From: an uncultured Cytophagales bacterium
GTDB lineage: Bacteria > Bacteroidota > Bacteroidia > Cytophagales > Thermonemataceae
Assembly (NCBI GenBank): GCA_937911505.1
Contig: CALEMF010000047.1
Coordinates: 43,605 to 107,604, forward strand
DNA length: 64,000 bases
Direction of reading: 5' to 3'
The position numbers were made by a program, and so were the translations under genes. The notes below the pieces were generated by a model. It was not told where the DNA came from. It ran no database searches and saw only the letters and a list, made by a program, of their open reading frames with translations. This document shows positions 1-9,143 of this stretch, piece by piece; within the stretch, counting starts at the first letter, position 1, and the number at the start of each line of letters is the position of its first letter.

Positions 1-788
1 CGGTTATGAACTTCGTGGAAATAAACTTCCTTGAGTGGTATCCAATAGCTACTGGATTGATACTCATTAAATGCACGTTCTACTAACTGATCGTAGTAGT
101 TAGCCAATACCTTGAGAGAAGCATTGTTATTTTGTGATGCTGCCAATACAGCAAATACCTCAAACTCAAAACCACCTTGTATTAATTCTTCCCCATCAGC
201 AAGCGCTTCTAATGGAAGGAGTATATCAAATTGAAAGCGTGTAGAAGGAGAGACATCAATGATTTCCACTACCTCAAATTTTTTATCTTGGTAGGTGAGC
301 GTTTGTCCCAGTGGATTAATACCAGGGAATATACGCATGGCAGCTTGCCTACTAAGTACGACCTGATGTGGTGCTTTAAACTGCCCTCTATACCCTTCAA
401 AATCAAATATATCTAAGAAAAAATAGTCTACATAAGCTGCTTCAAATTGCTTAAAGCGTTGCTGTTTTACCTCTATGTTTACCTCTCCCAACGTATAGAG
501 TAAACTACTTTTCTCTACAAAAGGGTACTGCTGCGGTAATTGCTCAGCGATACTGCCTAAAGAGATACCAAAGCTTTCTACCTCTCCTTGGTGGCTAGTA
601 AGGCGACTAATGAGCTTGTAGGTTCTATCTGCTTGTTTGTGGTGATGATCGTAGCGAAAGGCGATCAATACATATGAGATAAGTATAATAAAAACAGCCA
701 GACCAATAGTAAGTCCAGTAAGGTTAGTGAGGGTGAAGAATTTATTCGATAAAAATCTTCTTACAATGTATTTGATAGAAGTAAACAT
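1..788 (-). CDS. ABC transporter permease, MacB/FtsX type (C-terminus cut off by window edge)
   Basis: The reading frame is open from an ATG at 786-788 to the window edge, giving about 262 residues of the N-terminal part. One strongly hydrophobic segment lies at about residues 18-44, directly after a basic N-terminus (IKYIVRRFLSNK). A long soluble, mixed alpha/beta extracytoplasmic region follows. This is the layout of MacB-like permeases, where TM1 is followed by a periplasmic core domain and three further TM helices; the latter would lie outside the window. In Bacteroidota such permeases often occur in tandem families adjusting lipid, peptide or lipoprotein traffic. The ATPase partner is not visible. 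Family call is from fold layout and composition, and the substrate is unknown. Confidence 0.8.
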   Translation of the reverse strand, partial: MFTSIKYIVRRFLSNKFFTLTNLTGLTIGLAVFIILISYVLIAFRYDHHHKQADRTYKLISRLTSHQGEVESFGISLGSIAEQLPQQYPFVEKSSLLYTLGEVNIEVKQQRFKQFEAAYVDYFFLDIFDFEGYRGQFKAPHQVVLSRQAAMRIFPGINPLGQTLTYQDKKFEVVEIIDVSPSTRFQFDILLPLEALADGEELIQGGFEFEVFAVLAASQNNNASLKVLANYYDQLVERAFNEYQSSSYWIPLKEVYFHEVHN

Positions 789-932
789 GTGCAACAGGAA
801 AATAAGTGGTAAAAACAAACAACCAAAAGCCCTGCCTTTGTGTCAAGCGTTTGATTTACAGTATACTAGAAAGAAAACTTAGAAAGTGGCTGTACGTGTT
901 CGAGCAATAAGTGTTTCAAGATGAAAAGCTTC

Positions 933-2021
933 CTAAAAAGCTTCACGGTAGGTAAAGTACAAGCCTGTTTGCCCATCACTTCCAAAGCCAAAATCGCCTC
1001 TTACATTTACTTTTTGTGAAGGGAGTACTTGTAGCCTCAGTCCTACCCCAAAAGCATATTTTAAGTCATTTTCGCCAAAACGATCCCAGTCAGGGAAAAC
1101 CTTCCCTACACCTGCAAAAGCAACTGCCCCAAATCGCCAGAAAAGATCCCGTCTATATTCGGTCTGTAAATAGGCAGCTTGGCGATCAATATATCTGTTC
1201 TCAAAAATACCTCTTAAAGCACGCTGCCCGCCAATACGTGGAAGTCTGTAGAAAGGAATATCTTCGTTGCTGGTAAGGTCAAGAAAAAGCTGCGTACCGA
1301 TGATGTTTTTTTCGCTACCAATAGAGAAAAACTGCCTAAGATCGAGGCTGTAGTTGATGTATTGATAATCACCATTATAAAACAGCACTTCTAGGGCATA
1401 TAAACCTCCTCGAGAAGGGTAAACTGCATGGTTACGATTATCAAAGCGAAGAGATGGCCCAATGCCCCACAGCCAACCTCCTTCCTGTCCTAAGGGGTTT
1501 TGTTGTAATAATAAACCCTCTTCTTCAAAGTCAGAGAGTTGTGCATTTTCTACGTCGAATACTACCCCGTAGAAAAAACGTTGGTCGTAGGTTTTAGAGA
1601 GCCGTCCATTCACTCTAAACAGTTGCCTTGTAAATGTCTCCTGATCTTCTCCTTCTGTGTTAGACCCTAAGCCAAAGTAAAACTCTGGATAGATGTAGTA
1701 GCGAAAAAAGGAATAGAGATTCCAGCCTTTTTTAAAGAAGAACTCAGACTCAGTACCAAAGAGCAACTGATTATTAAGGGTGTACAATATAAACGGGTTG
1801 ATGGTAGAAGGTCGCTGAAAGCCACTGCTATCTGTAAGGGTACTATTGAAGCCAATAGAGCCTAAACCACCCAACTGCAAGCTTGTTTCTGGAGAGAAGC
1901 CTACTGCTGGAAACACACTTATAGCTACTTTCTTCTCTTTGGTAGCAGTAGTGTCTTGTGCCCAGACTGTACCAATACACAGGTTGAACAATGCAACGAT
2001 GATAGTAAAGAATAACTTCAT
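933..2021 (-). CDS. Omp85/BamA-TamA-like outer-membrane beta-barrel protein
   Basis: 362 residues with a signal peptide (about residues 1-21) and a chain ending in Phe, as expected for an outer-membrane barrel folded by BAM. Alternating aromatic/polar strands run throughout. Near residues 270-285 the segment GGQRALRGIFENRY resembles the conserved RG[FY] loop motif of the Omp85 barrel (surface antigen D15 family). It is too short to carry the several POTRA domains of BamA, so it is the barrel-only type common in Bacteroidota, of unknown cargo. It is a single gene; the upstream gene on the same strand ends at a terminator. Function beyond outer-membrane localisation is inference. Confidence 0.8.
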   Translation of the reverse strand: MKLFFTIIVALFNLCIGTVWAQDTTATKEKKVAISVFPAVGFSPETSLQLGGLGSIGFNSTLTDSSGFQRPSTINPFILYTLNNQLLFGTESEFFFKKGWNLYSFFRYYIYPEFYFGLGSNTEGEDQETFTRQLFRVNGRLSKTYDQRFFYGVVFDVENAQLSDFEEEGLLLQQNPLGQEGGWLWGIGPSLRFDNRNHAVYPSRGGLYALEVLFYNGDYQYINYSLDLRQFFSIGSEKNIIGTQLFLDLTSNEDIPFYRLPRIGGQRALRGIFENRYIDRQAAYLQTEYRRDLFWRFGAVAFAGVGKVFPDWDRFGENDLKYAFGVGLRLQVLPSQKVNVRGDFGFGSDGQTGLYFTYREAF

Positions 2022-2107
2022 AAGTACCTGATAGATTAAGTAGTAATTGTCAAGATTTACATAAGCTCCGAAAAAAAATAAGCCTATTCAAGATTTACGC
2101 ATAAAAA

Positions 2108-2131
2108 AACTCATCCTAAAGAGGATGAGTT
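2108..2131 (-). terminator. Rho-independent terminator of the 2170-2727 gene
   Basis: A perfect 10-bp inverted repeat (2108-2117 with 2122-2131) with a 4-nt loop. Read on the minus strand it is followed by a T-run (complement of the A's at 2103-2109). It lies 38 bp past the stop codon at 2170. Confidence 0.85.
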
Positions 2132-2169
2132 GAAGTACATAATTGTATTGAATAGTCAGCAGTGGTAGC

Positions 2170-2727
2170 CTAAGAAGCTTGTAAGTACTTGGTTTCTTTG
2201 ACAAGGCGTATGCTCAACCCTACATTGACGCTGGGATGAATACCCAAAAAAGTAGCTAAGTAGTTTTGATTACGTAGCGCCTCCAGAAGCTGCTCTGGAT
2301 CGAGCCGCTTGCCAATAACGGCGTTAGACTGCTCTCTAGGAAAGTCAGCATTTTTTGCTCTGTAGACTTCTATTGCTTTTCCTTCTTCAATCGCTACCCT
2401 ACACAAACCTCTTATGTAAAGTTTATTGAACTCGCCGTCTGCTAGTAGCTCACAAGCATTTTTTGGTACTTTTACTTCTATGAAAGCGCCACTTCTATGG
2501 CGGCGTTTTTCTTTTCTTTTCATGAGACCCGTTTGTGCAAGCTCTCTAGCCAGTGTCTTTTCATCGCCCGATTCGCAAGCTTGGCGAAGTAAGAGTAAAT
2601 ACTTGTTAATACCTAAGTTAGTAAGACGTGCGCTGTAGTACACTTTTGCATTCATCATGTCATACACCAGCTCTTCTAACATATACTTTCTAGTCGTTTT
2701 GTCGAGATGAAATAATTGCAAAGCCAT
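2170..2727 (-). CDS. Conserved-looking hypothetical cytoplasmic protein
   Basis: 185 residues starting at an ATG and ending just before a strong terminator, so it is a monocistronic gene. I do not recognise a family. There is no signal peptide or membrane segment. The N-terminal half is helical and charged, with a very basic stretch around residues 92-101 (LMKRKEKRRHRSG). The C-terminal half looks alpha/beta and ends with a strand-rich segment. The basic patch could contact nucleic acid, but that is only a guess. The ATG lies in an AT-rich divergent region shared with the decarboxylase gene at 2842. Confidence 0.7.
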   Translation of the reverse strand: MALQLFHLDKTTRKYMLEELVYDMMNAKVYYSARLTNLGINKYLLLLRQACESGDEKTLARELAQTGLMKRKEKRRHRSGAFIEVKVPKNACELLADGEFNKLYIRGLCRVAIEEGKAIEVYRAKNADFPREQSNAVIGKRLDPEQLLEALRNQNYLATFLGIHPSVNVGLSIRLVKETKYLQAS

Positions 2728-2841
2728 AGTTATTATTTACTTTAGTATTTGAGTTATATCTTATTCAAAGATCGTAAGTTAGTGCGTAAAATAAATGAGC
2801 AGCAGAATTTGATTTTTAAAATCTGATTATCAGTAACTTAT

Positions 2842-4260
2842 ATGGATTTAGAGACCTTCAGAGTGCAGGCACACAAGTTGGTAGATTGGATGGCAGACTA
2901 CCTAGAAAAAGTGGAAGAATATCCTGTAAAATCACAGGTACAACCCAAAGAAATCTACAGGCAAATTCCCACACAGGCTCCTAAACTGGGAGAGCCTATG
3001 GAGGCGATTTGGGAGGATTTTCAAAAGATTATTTTAAAGGGTATTACGCATTGGCAAAGTCCTAACTTTTATGCCTATTTCCCCGCCAATAATAGCTATC
3101 CTTCTATACTAGCAGAAATGCTGATGGCTACCATGGGCGCGCAATGTATGGTGTGGGAAACTTCGCCTGCCGCTGCAGAACTGGAGGAAAGAATGATGGA
3201 GTGGCTCAGTGATGCACTAGGACTCCCCCAACACTGGCAAGGGGTGATTCAGGATACTGCCTCTACTGCTACGCTTTGTGCGTTACTTTCTGCTAGAGAG
3301 CAGTTTACCGATTATCAAGTGAATGAGCAGGGCGCACAGCACGCGCCTACACTACGTATATACGCCTCTTCTCAAACCCACTCTTCTATTGAAAAAGCTG
3401 TAAAAATAGCAGGCCTAGGCAGGCAAAACTTAGTATACATTGCCACAGACGAACAGTTTGCCTTACAACCAACAGCGCTACAAGAAGCCATCGAGGCCGA
3501 CTTGGCGGCGGGTTATCAACCTATGTGTGTAGTAGCCACCATAGGTACTACCAGTTCGACAGCCATTGACCCTTTACCAGCTATGGCTTCCATTTGTGAG
3601 CAATACGGGCTTTGGCTACATGTAGACGCTGCCTATGCGGGTACAGCTACTATTTTACCAGCTTACAGATGGATGATTGAAGGGCTGGAAAAAGCAGATA
3701 GCTATGTTTTTAATCCACATAAATGGATGTTTGTGAACTTTGACTGTACAGCCTACTTCGTAAAAGATACTGAAAAGCTGGTGCGTACTTTTGAGATTCT
3801 TCCAGAGTACTTAAAAACTGCTGCTGACGAGCAAGTCAATAATTACCGTGACTGGGGAATTCCCTTGGGGAGGCGTTTCAGAGCACTGAAGCTCTGGTTT
3901 GTGTTGAGAAGTTTTGGTATAGAAGGCATTCAAGAGAAAGTCAGTAAACACATCGCTTTGGCAGAGTGGTTAGGAGAGCAAGTAGTACAGCATCCTCAAT
4001 TTGAGCTACTAGCACCTGTACAGCTAGGACTAGTATGTTTTAGGTATAAGCCGAAGAACCTTTCAGCTACGCAAATCAACCAGTTGAATGAACAATTACT
4101 TAGGGAAATTAATGCTAGCGGAAAAATCTACTTAACGCATACTAAATTAAATGATCAATATACACTAAGAATGGTGACTGCACAGACGCAAGTGACTGAA
4201 ATACACGTAAAAGCAGCTTGGCAGTTGATTGTCTCAGTGGCCGAGAAGTTACTTTCGTAA
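2842..4260 (+). CDS. Pyridoxal-phosphate-dependent amino-acid decarboxylase, group II (aromatic amino-acid decarboxylase type)
   Basis: 472 residues, the normal length for the family. The PLP Schiff-base lysine is K294 in NPHKWMF, and the pyridine-nitrogen aspartate is D262 in HVDAAYAG. The N-terminal WMADYLEKVEEYPV and the region HWQSPNFYAYFPANNSYP are typical of the aromatic-L-amino-acid/tyrosine/tryptophan decarboxylase branch. The enzyme removes the alpha-carboxyl group of an aromatic amino acid to give the amine (tyramine, tryptamine or phenethylamine); which one cannot be told from sequence. It is a cytoplasmic dimer. No amino-acid antiporter sits beside it, so a role in acid resistance is not supported by context. 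Confidence 0.93.
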   Translation: MDLETFRVQAHKLVDWMADYLEKVEEYPVKSQVQPKEIYRQIPTQAPKLGEPMEAIWEDFQKIILKGITHWQSPNFYAYFPANNSYPSILAEMLMATMGAQCMVWETSPAAAELEERMMEWLSDALGLPQHWQGVIQDTASTATLCALLSAREQFTDYQVNEQGAQHAPTLRIYASSQTHSSIEKAVKIAGLGRQNLVYIATDEQFALQPTALQEAIEADLAAGYQPMCVVATIGTTSSTAIDPLPAMASICEQYGLWLHVDAAYAGTATILPAYRWMIEGLEKADSYVFNPHKWMFVNFDCTAYFVKDTEKLVRTFEILPEYLKTAADEQVNNYRDWGIPLGRRFRALKLWFVLRSFGIEGIQEKVSKHIALAEWLGEQVVQHPQFELLAPVQLGLVCFRYKPKNLSATQINQLNEQLLREINASGKIYLTHTKLNDQYTLRMVTAQTQVTEIHVKAAWQLIVSVAEKLLS

Positions 4261-4326
4261 AGCGAAACGAGGCTTCTATAAAGTCACAGCAGGAGTGAGG
4301 GTGATTTTTTTGTATCTTCCCGTCTT

Positions 4327-4629
4327 ATGAGTATCACTCAATTATTGTCTATAAGTATTTTATGTGTAGCATTTCAGAATAACTCTCCAGTGATTTTGCC
4401 TGTGGTAGAGCATAAAATATCGTTTACACTGATTAATAATACGCCTCAAGAGCAAAGCATCTATACAGGAAGGAGTGTGGTTGTGATGGCCAAAGGCGCT
4501 GCTTATAGATTCGAGAAAAAACTAGGTACAAAAATGTACATGCAAAAGGAGGGTACAATTTATAGATTCCTTTTTCAAGTGAATACGCAAATGCACGATA
4601 AGAAAATCTACCTAAGAGATTATCTTTAA
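4327..4629 (+). CDS. Small exported hypothetical protein
   Basis: 100 residues beginning MSITQLLSISILCVAF, a short hydrophobic N-terminus that could be a signal peptide, followed by a compact strand-rich region (residues 28-97). I do not recognise the family. It lies 66 bp downstream of the decarboxylase and may be co-transcribed, or may use its own promoter in the T-rich stretch just before the start. Composition resembles neighbouring genes and the reading frame has reasonable residue usage, so it is probably a real gene. Confidence 0.5.
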   Translation: MSITQLLSISILCVAFQNNSPVILPVVEHKISFTLINNTPQEQSIYTGRSVVVMAKGAAYRFEKKLGTKMYMQKEGTIYRFLFQVNTQMHDKKIYLRDYL

Positions 4630-4847
4630 ATTTCTTCCTTGTTTCCTTTACTTTCTATACAAAGTTCTCTTTCTTAATGCGTGTAAGAAGCCTCTAATTA
4701 AGACGTTTCTTAAAAATTTACTGAGATTAAATGAAGGCTTTCTTTATTATTAAATAATTCTTATAAAAATTATGAATATTCTAAGTGAATTCCGATATTT
4801 AAGCCTTTCAATAAACCTATTTTTTACAACTTAAATAGCCAACCTCT

Positions 4848-6272
4848 ATGATCAATCATGAAGAAGAAGGCAAGAAATTTCTCGACACAGTGATGTATTA
4901 TTACGAGAAAGCTGCCAAACACACTGGCCTACCCGAAGGTATGCTGGAGCAAATCAAAATTTGCAATAGTGTATACAAGGTGAGCTTTCCAGTGGAAATA
5001 GATGGAGAGGTAAAAACTTTCGAGGGAATTCGTGTACAACACAGCCATCACAAAATGCCCACTAAGGGGGGTATTCGTTACAGCGTTTATGTGTCTGAAG
5101 ACGAGGTAAAAGCCCTCGCCACACTGATGACTTTTAAGTGTGCCGTGGTGAATGTTCCTTTCGGTGGAGCAAAAGGGGGAATGAAAATCAGTCCCAGAAA
5201 CTCTTCTCCCAAACTACTTGAGAAGGTAACGCGTCGTTTTGCTACCGAGCTTATCAAGAAAAACTTAATCGGCCCTTCGCTCGATGTACCTGCGCCAGAT
5301 TATGGTACAGGCGCCAAAGAGATGGCTTGGATCGCCGATACTTACATGACCTTCAACTATGGTAACACTGATGCACAAGGTTGTGTGACGGGAAAACCAG
5401 TTGGCTTGGGAGGTATTAGAGGCCGTACTGAAGCGACAGGTTTGGGTACTTACTTCGGCATTCGCGAATGTGTATCTTTTAAGGAAGATATGACAAAAAT
5501 AGGCTTAGAAGCAGGTGTTGCGGGAAAAAAAGTGATTATACAGGGATTTGGAAATGTAGGCTATCATAGTGCTAAGTTTTTAGAAGAAGATGGGGCTATT
5601 ATTATAGGAGTAGCCGAATATGAGGGAGGTACTTATAATGAGAACGGGCTTAATGTAGAAGAACTACTCAAGTACAGAACTGAAAATAGAACTGTGTTAG
5701 ATTTTCCAGGTGGTCAAAATGTAGAAGACTCTATCTCTATGCTCGAAATGCCCTGCGATATTCTTGTTCCTGCTGCCCTAGAAAATCAGATTCAAGAGCA
5801 TAATGCCGATAAAATTCAGGCTAAAATTATTGCAGAAGCAGCCAATGGCCCTATCACACAGAAAGCAGAAGAGATTCTTCTCAAAAAGAACAAACTCATC
5901 ATCCCAGACTTATACCTTAACGCAGGTGGGGTAACTGTTTCTTACTTTGAGTGGCTCAAAAACTTATCAAATGTACGTTTTGGACGTATGGGTAAAAGAG
6001 CCGAAGAAAAGAGTTACAACCGTATTGTCGATTTTGTAGAAAGAATTACAGAAAAGAAGCTGGATACAAGAGAGCGGACTATTATTACACAAGGTGCTGA
6101 CGAAGAAGATATTGTGCGCTCTGGATTGGAAGATACTATGATTTTAGCTTACCGAGAGATCAGAGAAGCCATGATGCAAAATCCTGATATTACCGATCTC
6201 AGAACAGCCGCCTTTTACGTGGCGATTCGTAAAATTGCTTTGAGCTACGAAATGATGGGTATATTCCCTTAG
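4848..6272 (+). CDS. Glutamate dehydrogenase (Glu/Leu/Phe/Val dehydrogenase family)
   Basis: 474 residues. The substrate-binding half contains the signature VPFGGAKGG with catalytic lysine K109, and PAPDYGTGAKEMAW. The Rossmann half contains the dinucleotide-binding motif IQGFGNVGYH (about residues 228-240). It catalyses reversible oxidative deamination of glutamate to 2-oxoglutarate and ammonia, and is cytoplasmic, normally hexameric. It is slightly longer than the 420-450-residue hexameric enzymes because of a C-terminal extension. Coenzyme preference cannot be assigned with certainty. The 218-bp upstream region is AT-rich and the gene is closed by a strong terminator at 6297, so it is monocistronic. 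Confidence 0.93.
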   Translation: MINHEEEGKKFLDTVMYYYEKAAKHTGLPEGMLEQIKICNSVYKVSFPVEIDGEVKTFEGIRVQHSHHKMPTKGGIRYSVYVSEDEVKALATLMTFKCAVVNVPFGGAKGGMKISPRNSSPKLLEKVTRRFATELIKKNLIGPSLDVPAPDYGTGAKEMAWIADTYMTFNYGNTDAQGCVTGKPVGLGGIRGRTEATGLGTYFGIRECVSFKEDMTKIGLEAGVAGKKVIIQGFGNVGYHSAKFLEEDGAIIIGVAEYEGGTYNENGLNVEELLKYRTENRTVLDFPGGQNVEDSISMLEMPCDILVPAALENQIQEHNADKIQAKIIAEAANGPITQKAEEILLKKNKLIIPDLYLNAGGVTVSYFEWLKNLSNVRFGRMGKRAEEKSYNRIVDFVERITEKKLDTRERTIITQGADEEDIVRSGLEDTMILAYREIREAMMQNPDITDLRTAAFYVAIRKIALSYEMMGIFP

Positions 6273-6296
6273 AAGAGACGCTAAAGCACTCATATG

Positions 6297-6335
6297 ACCT
6301 TGTGGTAGAAAATAATGACTATCACAAGGTTTTTT
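6297..6335 (+). terminator. Rho-independent terminator of the glutamate dehydrogenase gene
   Basis: A 12-bp stem with a single G-U wobble (6297-6308 with 6319-6330) and a 10-nt A-rich loop, followed by five T's (6331-6335). It lies 25 bp after the stop codon. Confidence 0.9.
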
Positions 6336-6445
6336 ATGGCCCATAGGTAAGTAAATCATTGTTTATGATAGCCGAAAAAATACTTGCTGAGAAATCGGTT
6401 GCTGTCGAAAATTCATATCAATAGTTTTACTAAAAAAATATTAAT

Positions 6446-7207
6446 ATGAATTTCAAAGAACAGCATTACCAAAAAACGCCACTCCTCATCGCCAATGTAT
6501 GGAATGTAGAAAGTGCTAAAATAGCCCAAGAGTTCGCTTTTGAGGCAATTGGAACTTCAAGCAGTGCAATCGCCTCTATGCTGGGTTATAACGATGGAGA
6601 GGAAATGAGCTTTCAGGAGTTGATTTACTTAGTTAAAAGGATAACAGAGTCGGTTAGTTTGCCCTTAACTGTAGATATAGAAGCAGGGCATGACCGTAAT
6701 CCCATAAAAATTATAGAAAACATAAAGGAGCTATCAGATTATGGAGTAGTAGGCATAAACATTGAAGATAGTCTGGTAAATGGCGTGAGACAAATTACTG
6801 ACGTGGATACTTTCAGTAAAATGCTCGAAACTATTTGCTCTACTTTGGTTCAAGACAAACAAGATATCTTCATCAATGTACGAACAGACACCTTCTTACT
6901 GAATGTTCCAAATAAAATTGAAGCAACTATCAAAAGAGCTACACGATATCGTGATGCAGGCGGACAAGGCTTATTTGTACCCTGTATTGAAGAAGTAAAA
7001 GATATTAGATCGGTAATACAAAATATAGACTTACCACTGAATGTAATGTGTATGCCCAACTTACCTGATTTTACTACATTGAGAAAATTAGGTGTAAAGA
7101 GAATCTCTATGGGAAACTTTCTATATAAGAGGGTGTACGGAGCGCTAAGTAATTTACTAAGAGATGTGATTAAAGATGATTCATTTTCAAACTTAGTTAA
7201 TTTATGA
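6446..7207 (+). CDS. Isocitrate lyase / phosphoenolpyruvate mutase superfamily protein
   Basis: 253 residues with the (beta/alpha)8 layout of the ICL/PEPM superfamily. LLIANVWNVESAKIA and AIGTSSSAIASMLGYNDGE form strands 1-2, LPLTVDIEAGHDRNP carries the metal-binding acidic strand, and GVVGINIEDSLVNG is the next strand. The KKCGH catalytic loop of true isocitrate lyase is not present, so it belongs to the broad carboxyvinyl-phosphonate-mutase-like clade whose members cleave or rearrange 2-oxo or malate-type substrates. Exact reaction unknown. Its stop codon overlaps the start of the Ada-type gene (ATGA, 7204-7207), so the two are translationally coupled. Confidence 0.85.
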   Translation: MNFKEQHYQKTPLLIANVWNVESAKIAQEFAFEAIGTSSSAIASMLGYNDGEEMSFQELIYLVKRITESVSLPLTVDIEAGHDRNPIKIIENIKELSDYGVVGINIEDSLVNGVRQITDVDTFSKMLETICSTLVQDKQDIFINVRTDTFLLNVPNKIEATIKRATRYRDAGGQGLFVPCIEEVKDIRSVIQNIDLPLNVMCMPNLPDFTTLRKLGVKRISMGNFLYKRVYGALSNLLRDVIKDDSFSNLVNL

Positions 7208-8253
7208 AGATTGATAACCTAGCAGAAATTGAAGAGTATTACCAAGCACTACTAAATAGAGATCCTAATTACATAGGGATTTTTTATGTAGCTGTAAAAA
7301 CTACTTCCGTATTTTGTATTTCAACTTGTAGAGCAAGAAAACCCAAAAAAGAAAATGTGGTTTTCTATAAAACCTACTCAGAAGCATTAACACAGGGCTT
7401 CAGGCCTTGTAAAATATGTTGCCCAACAGAAAATTCACATCAAATACCCAAGCAAATTAAAGCAGCTATAAAAATTGTTAAAGAAAACGCCAAAAAACGC
7501 ATATCAGATGCGCAACTAAGAGATAACCAAATCAGCCCTGATCTAGTAAGACGCTGGTTTAAGAAGAATTATGGCATTACCTTTCATACCTTCCAACGTA
7601 TGTATAGAATCAACAATGCTTACAAGGAATTGAGGGATGGAAAAACTGCCACTGAAGTAGCTTTTGAGATGGGATATGAGTCTTTAAGTGGTTTTGGATA
7701 CACGTACAAGAAAATACTCGGTAACTCACCTTCTAATGTTAACTACAAGGAAACCATTTTAATCAATAGGCTGGCTACCCCAATAGGGCCTATGTTTGTT
7801 TGCGCAACAAAGAAAGGGATATGCCTACTAGAGTTTACAAACCGAAAGAAGCTTGAAGCAGAATTCGCAGCGCTACAAAAAGTACTTAACGCAAAAATTA
7901 TAGTTGGTGAAAACAAACATATTATTCAGTTGAGAAAAGAGATAGAAGAGTATTTCCAAAAGAAAAGAGTAACGTTTGAAGTACCTTTGCACACACCGGG
8001 AACAAGTTTTCAAAACGAAGTTTGGAATGCTGTAAAGAATATATCTTTTGGTACTACAGTTACTTATCAATCAGTTGCCCAGAAAATAAATAGCCCCAAG
8101 GCAGTAAGAGCGGTAGCAAATGCCAACGGACATAATAGAATCGCAATAGTGATCCCCTGTCATCGTATTATCAGAAAAAGTGGAAACCTAGGAGGTTATG
8201 GAGGTGGGTTGAAAAGAAAACAATGGCTCATTGCATTTGAGAAAGCACAATAA
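7204..8253 (+). CDS. ada: Ada-type bifunctional DNA repair/regulatory protein (methyl-accepting zinc domain, AraC HTH, O6-methylguanine-DNA methyltransferase)
   Basis: 349 residues with the complete Ada architecture. The N-terminal metal-binding domain (about residues 10-80) keeps the four cysteines (VFCISTC and RPCKICC). An AraC-type helix-turn-helix region follows (about 85-175), then the methyltransferase domain (about 185-349) with active-site C319 in IPCHRII. It repairs O6-methylguanine and phosphotriesters by irreversible methyl transfer and, in E. coli, the methylated form activates the adaptive response genes. Here it is translationally coupled to a PEP-mutase-like enzyme instead of AlkB, which is unusual. 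No alkA-like gene is in the window. Confidence 0.92.
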   Translation: MKIDNLAEIEEYYQALLNRDPNYIGIFYVAVKTTSVFCISTCRARKPKKENVVFYKTYSEALTQGFRPCKICCPTENSHQIPKQIKAAIKIVKENAKKRISDAQLRDNQISPDLVRRWFKKNYGITFHTFQRMYRINNAYKELRDGKTATEVAFEMGYESLSGFGYTYKKILGNSPSNVNYKETILINRLATPIGPMFVCATKKGICLLEFTNRKKLEAEFAALQKVLNAKIIVGENKHIIQLRKEIEEYFQKKRVTFEVPLHTPGTSFQNEVWNAVKNISFGTTVTYQSVAQKINSPKAVRAVANANGHNRIAIVIPCHRIIRKSGNLGGYGGGLKRKQWLIAFEKAQ

Positions 8254-8299
8254 CGCTCTTTTCGATAAATACTAATTGATATTGCTCATCAAAGGAGCA

Positions 8300-8968
8300 T
8301 CAAGCACGCTGTGTAGTTTCTAATTGTTTAAGTGTTTGAATAGTAGCCATTGGATCCTCTGAGCGAAAAATAAAACTACCCGCTACAAGTATATCAGCAC
8401 CTTGCCTGAGTAATTCGGGGGCATTTTCACTATTAACGCCTCCATCTATTTCTATCAAGGTAGGTGCTTGCTTGGCAGTTATGAGCTGGCGGAGCTTCCT
8501 TATCTTTTCAAATGTTTGTGCAATGAATTTTTGCCCACCGAAGCCCGGATTGACAGACATCATACATACCACTTCTATTTCTTGAATAACATCTTCTAGC
8601 ACCTGTACAGGCGTATGTGGGTTTATCGCCACGCCTGCCTTACAGCCTAGCGCCTTTATTTTTTGTAGCGTGCTGTGCAGATGAGGACAAGCCTCATAAT
8701 GTACTGAAATAACAGAAGCACCTACCTTTTGAAAAGCTTCTAGATAGTGTTCAGGTTGCGTAATCATCAAGTGCACGTCTAAAGGTTTTGTAGCGTGCCG
8801 TTGAATGGCTTGACAGACGGGTAAACCAAAAGAAATATTAGGAACAAAAACACCATCCATAATATCAATATGAAGCCAGTCAGCAGCACTTTCGTTAAGC
8901 ATTTTTACATCTCTTTCTAGATTAGCAAAGTCGGCAGCCAGTAAAGATGGGGCAATGATAGGCGTCAT
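8300..8968 (-). CDS. rpe: Ribulose-phosphate 3-epimerase
   Basis: 222 residues, standard length. The TIM-barrel signatures are all present: APSLLAADF at the N-terminus, HIDIMDGVFVPNISFG, LDVHLMI, the loop MSVNPGFGGQKF and EIDGGVN at the phosphate-binding end. It interconverts D-ribulose 5-phosphate and D-xylulose 5-phosphate in the pentose phosphate pathway, in the cytoplasm with a divalent metal held by the conserved His/Asp residues. It is monocistronic and converges with the ada gene. Confidence 0.97.
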   Translation of the reverse strand: MTPIIAPSLLAADFANLERDVKMLNESAADWLHIDIMDGVFVPNISFGLPVCQAIQRHATKPLDVHLMITQPEHYLEAFQKVGASVISVHYEACPHLHSTLQKIKALGCKAGVAINPHTPVQVLEDVIQEIEVVCMMSVNPGFGGQKFIAQTFEKIRKLRQLITAKQAPTLIEIDGGVNSENAPELLRQGADILVAGSFIFRSEDPMATIQTLKQLETTQRA

Positions 8969-9143
8969 ATCTCGTCAGAAAAATTATATAGGTTAGCATA
9001 ACAAAGGTACAACTAATCTCTCTTTTCTGGAAAAAAGACATTTTATTTTAAAAAATGATACGTTTACAGTTAATGACTGCACTATTATTGAGAAAATAAT
9101 ATATAAAAAAATAGTTTAGGTATAAATAACAAAATTTTATTCT

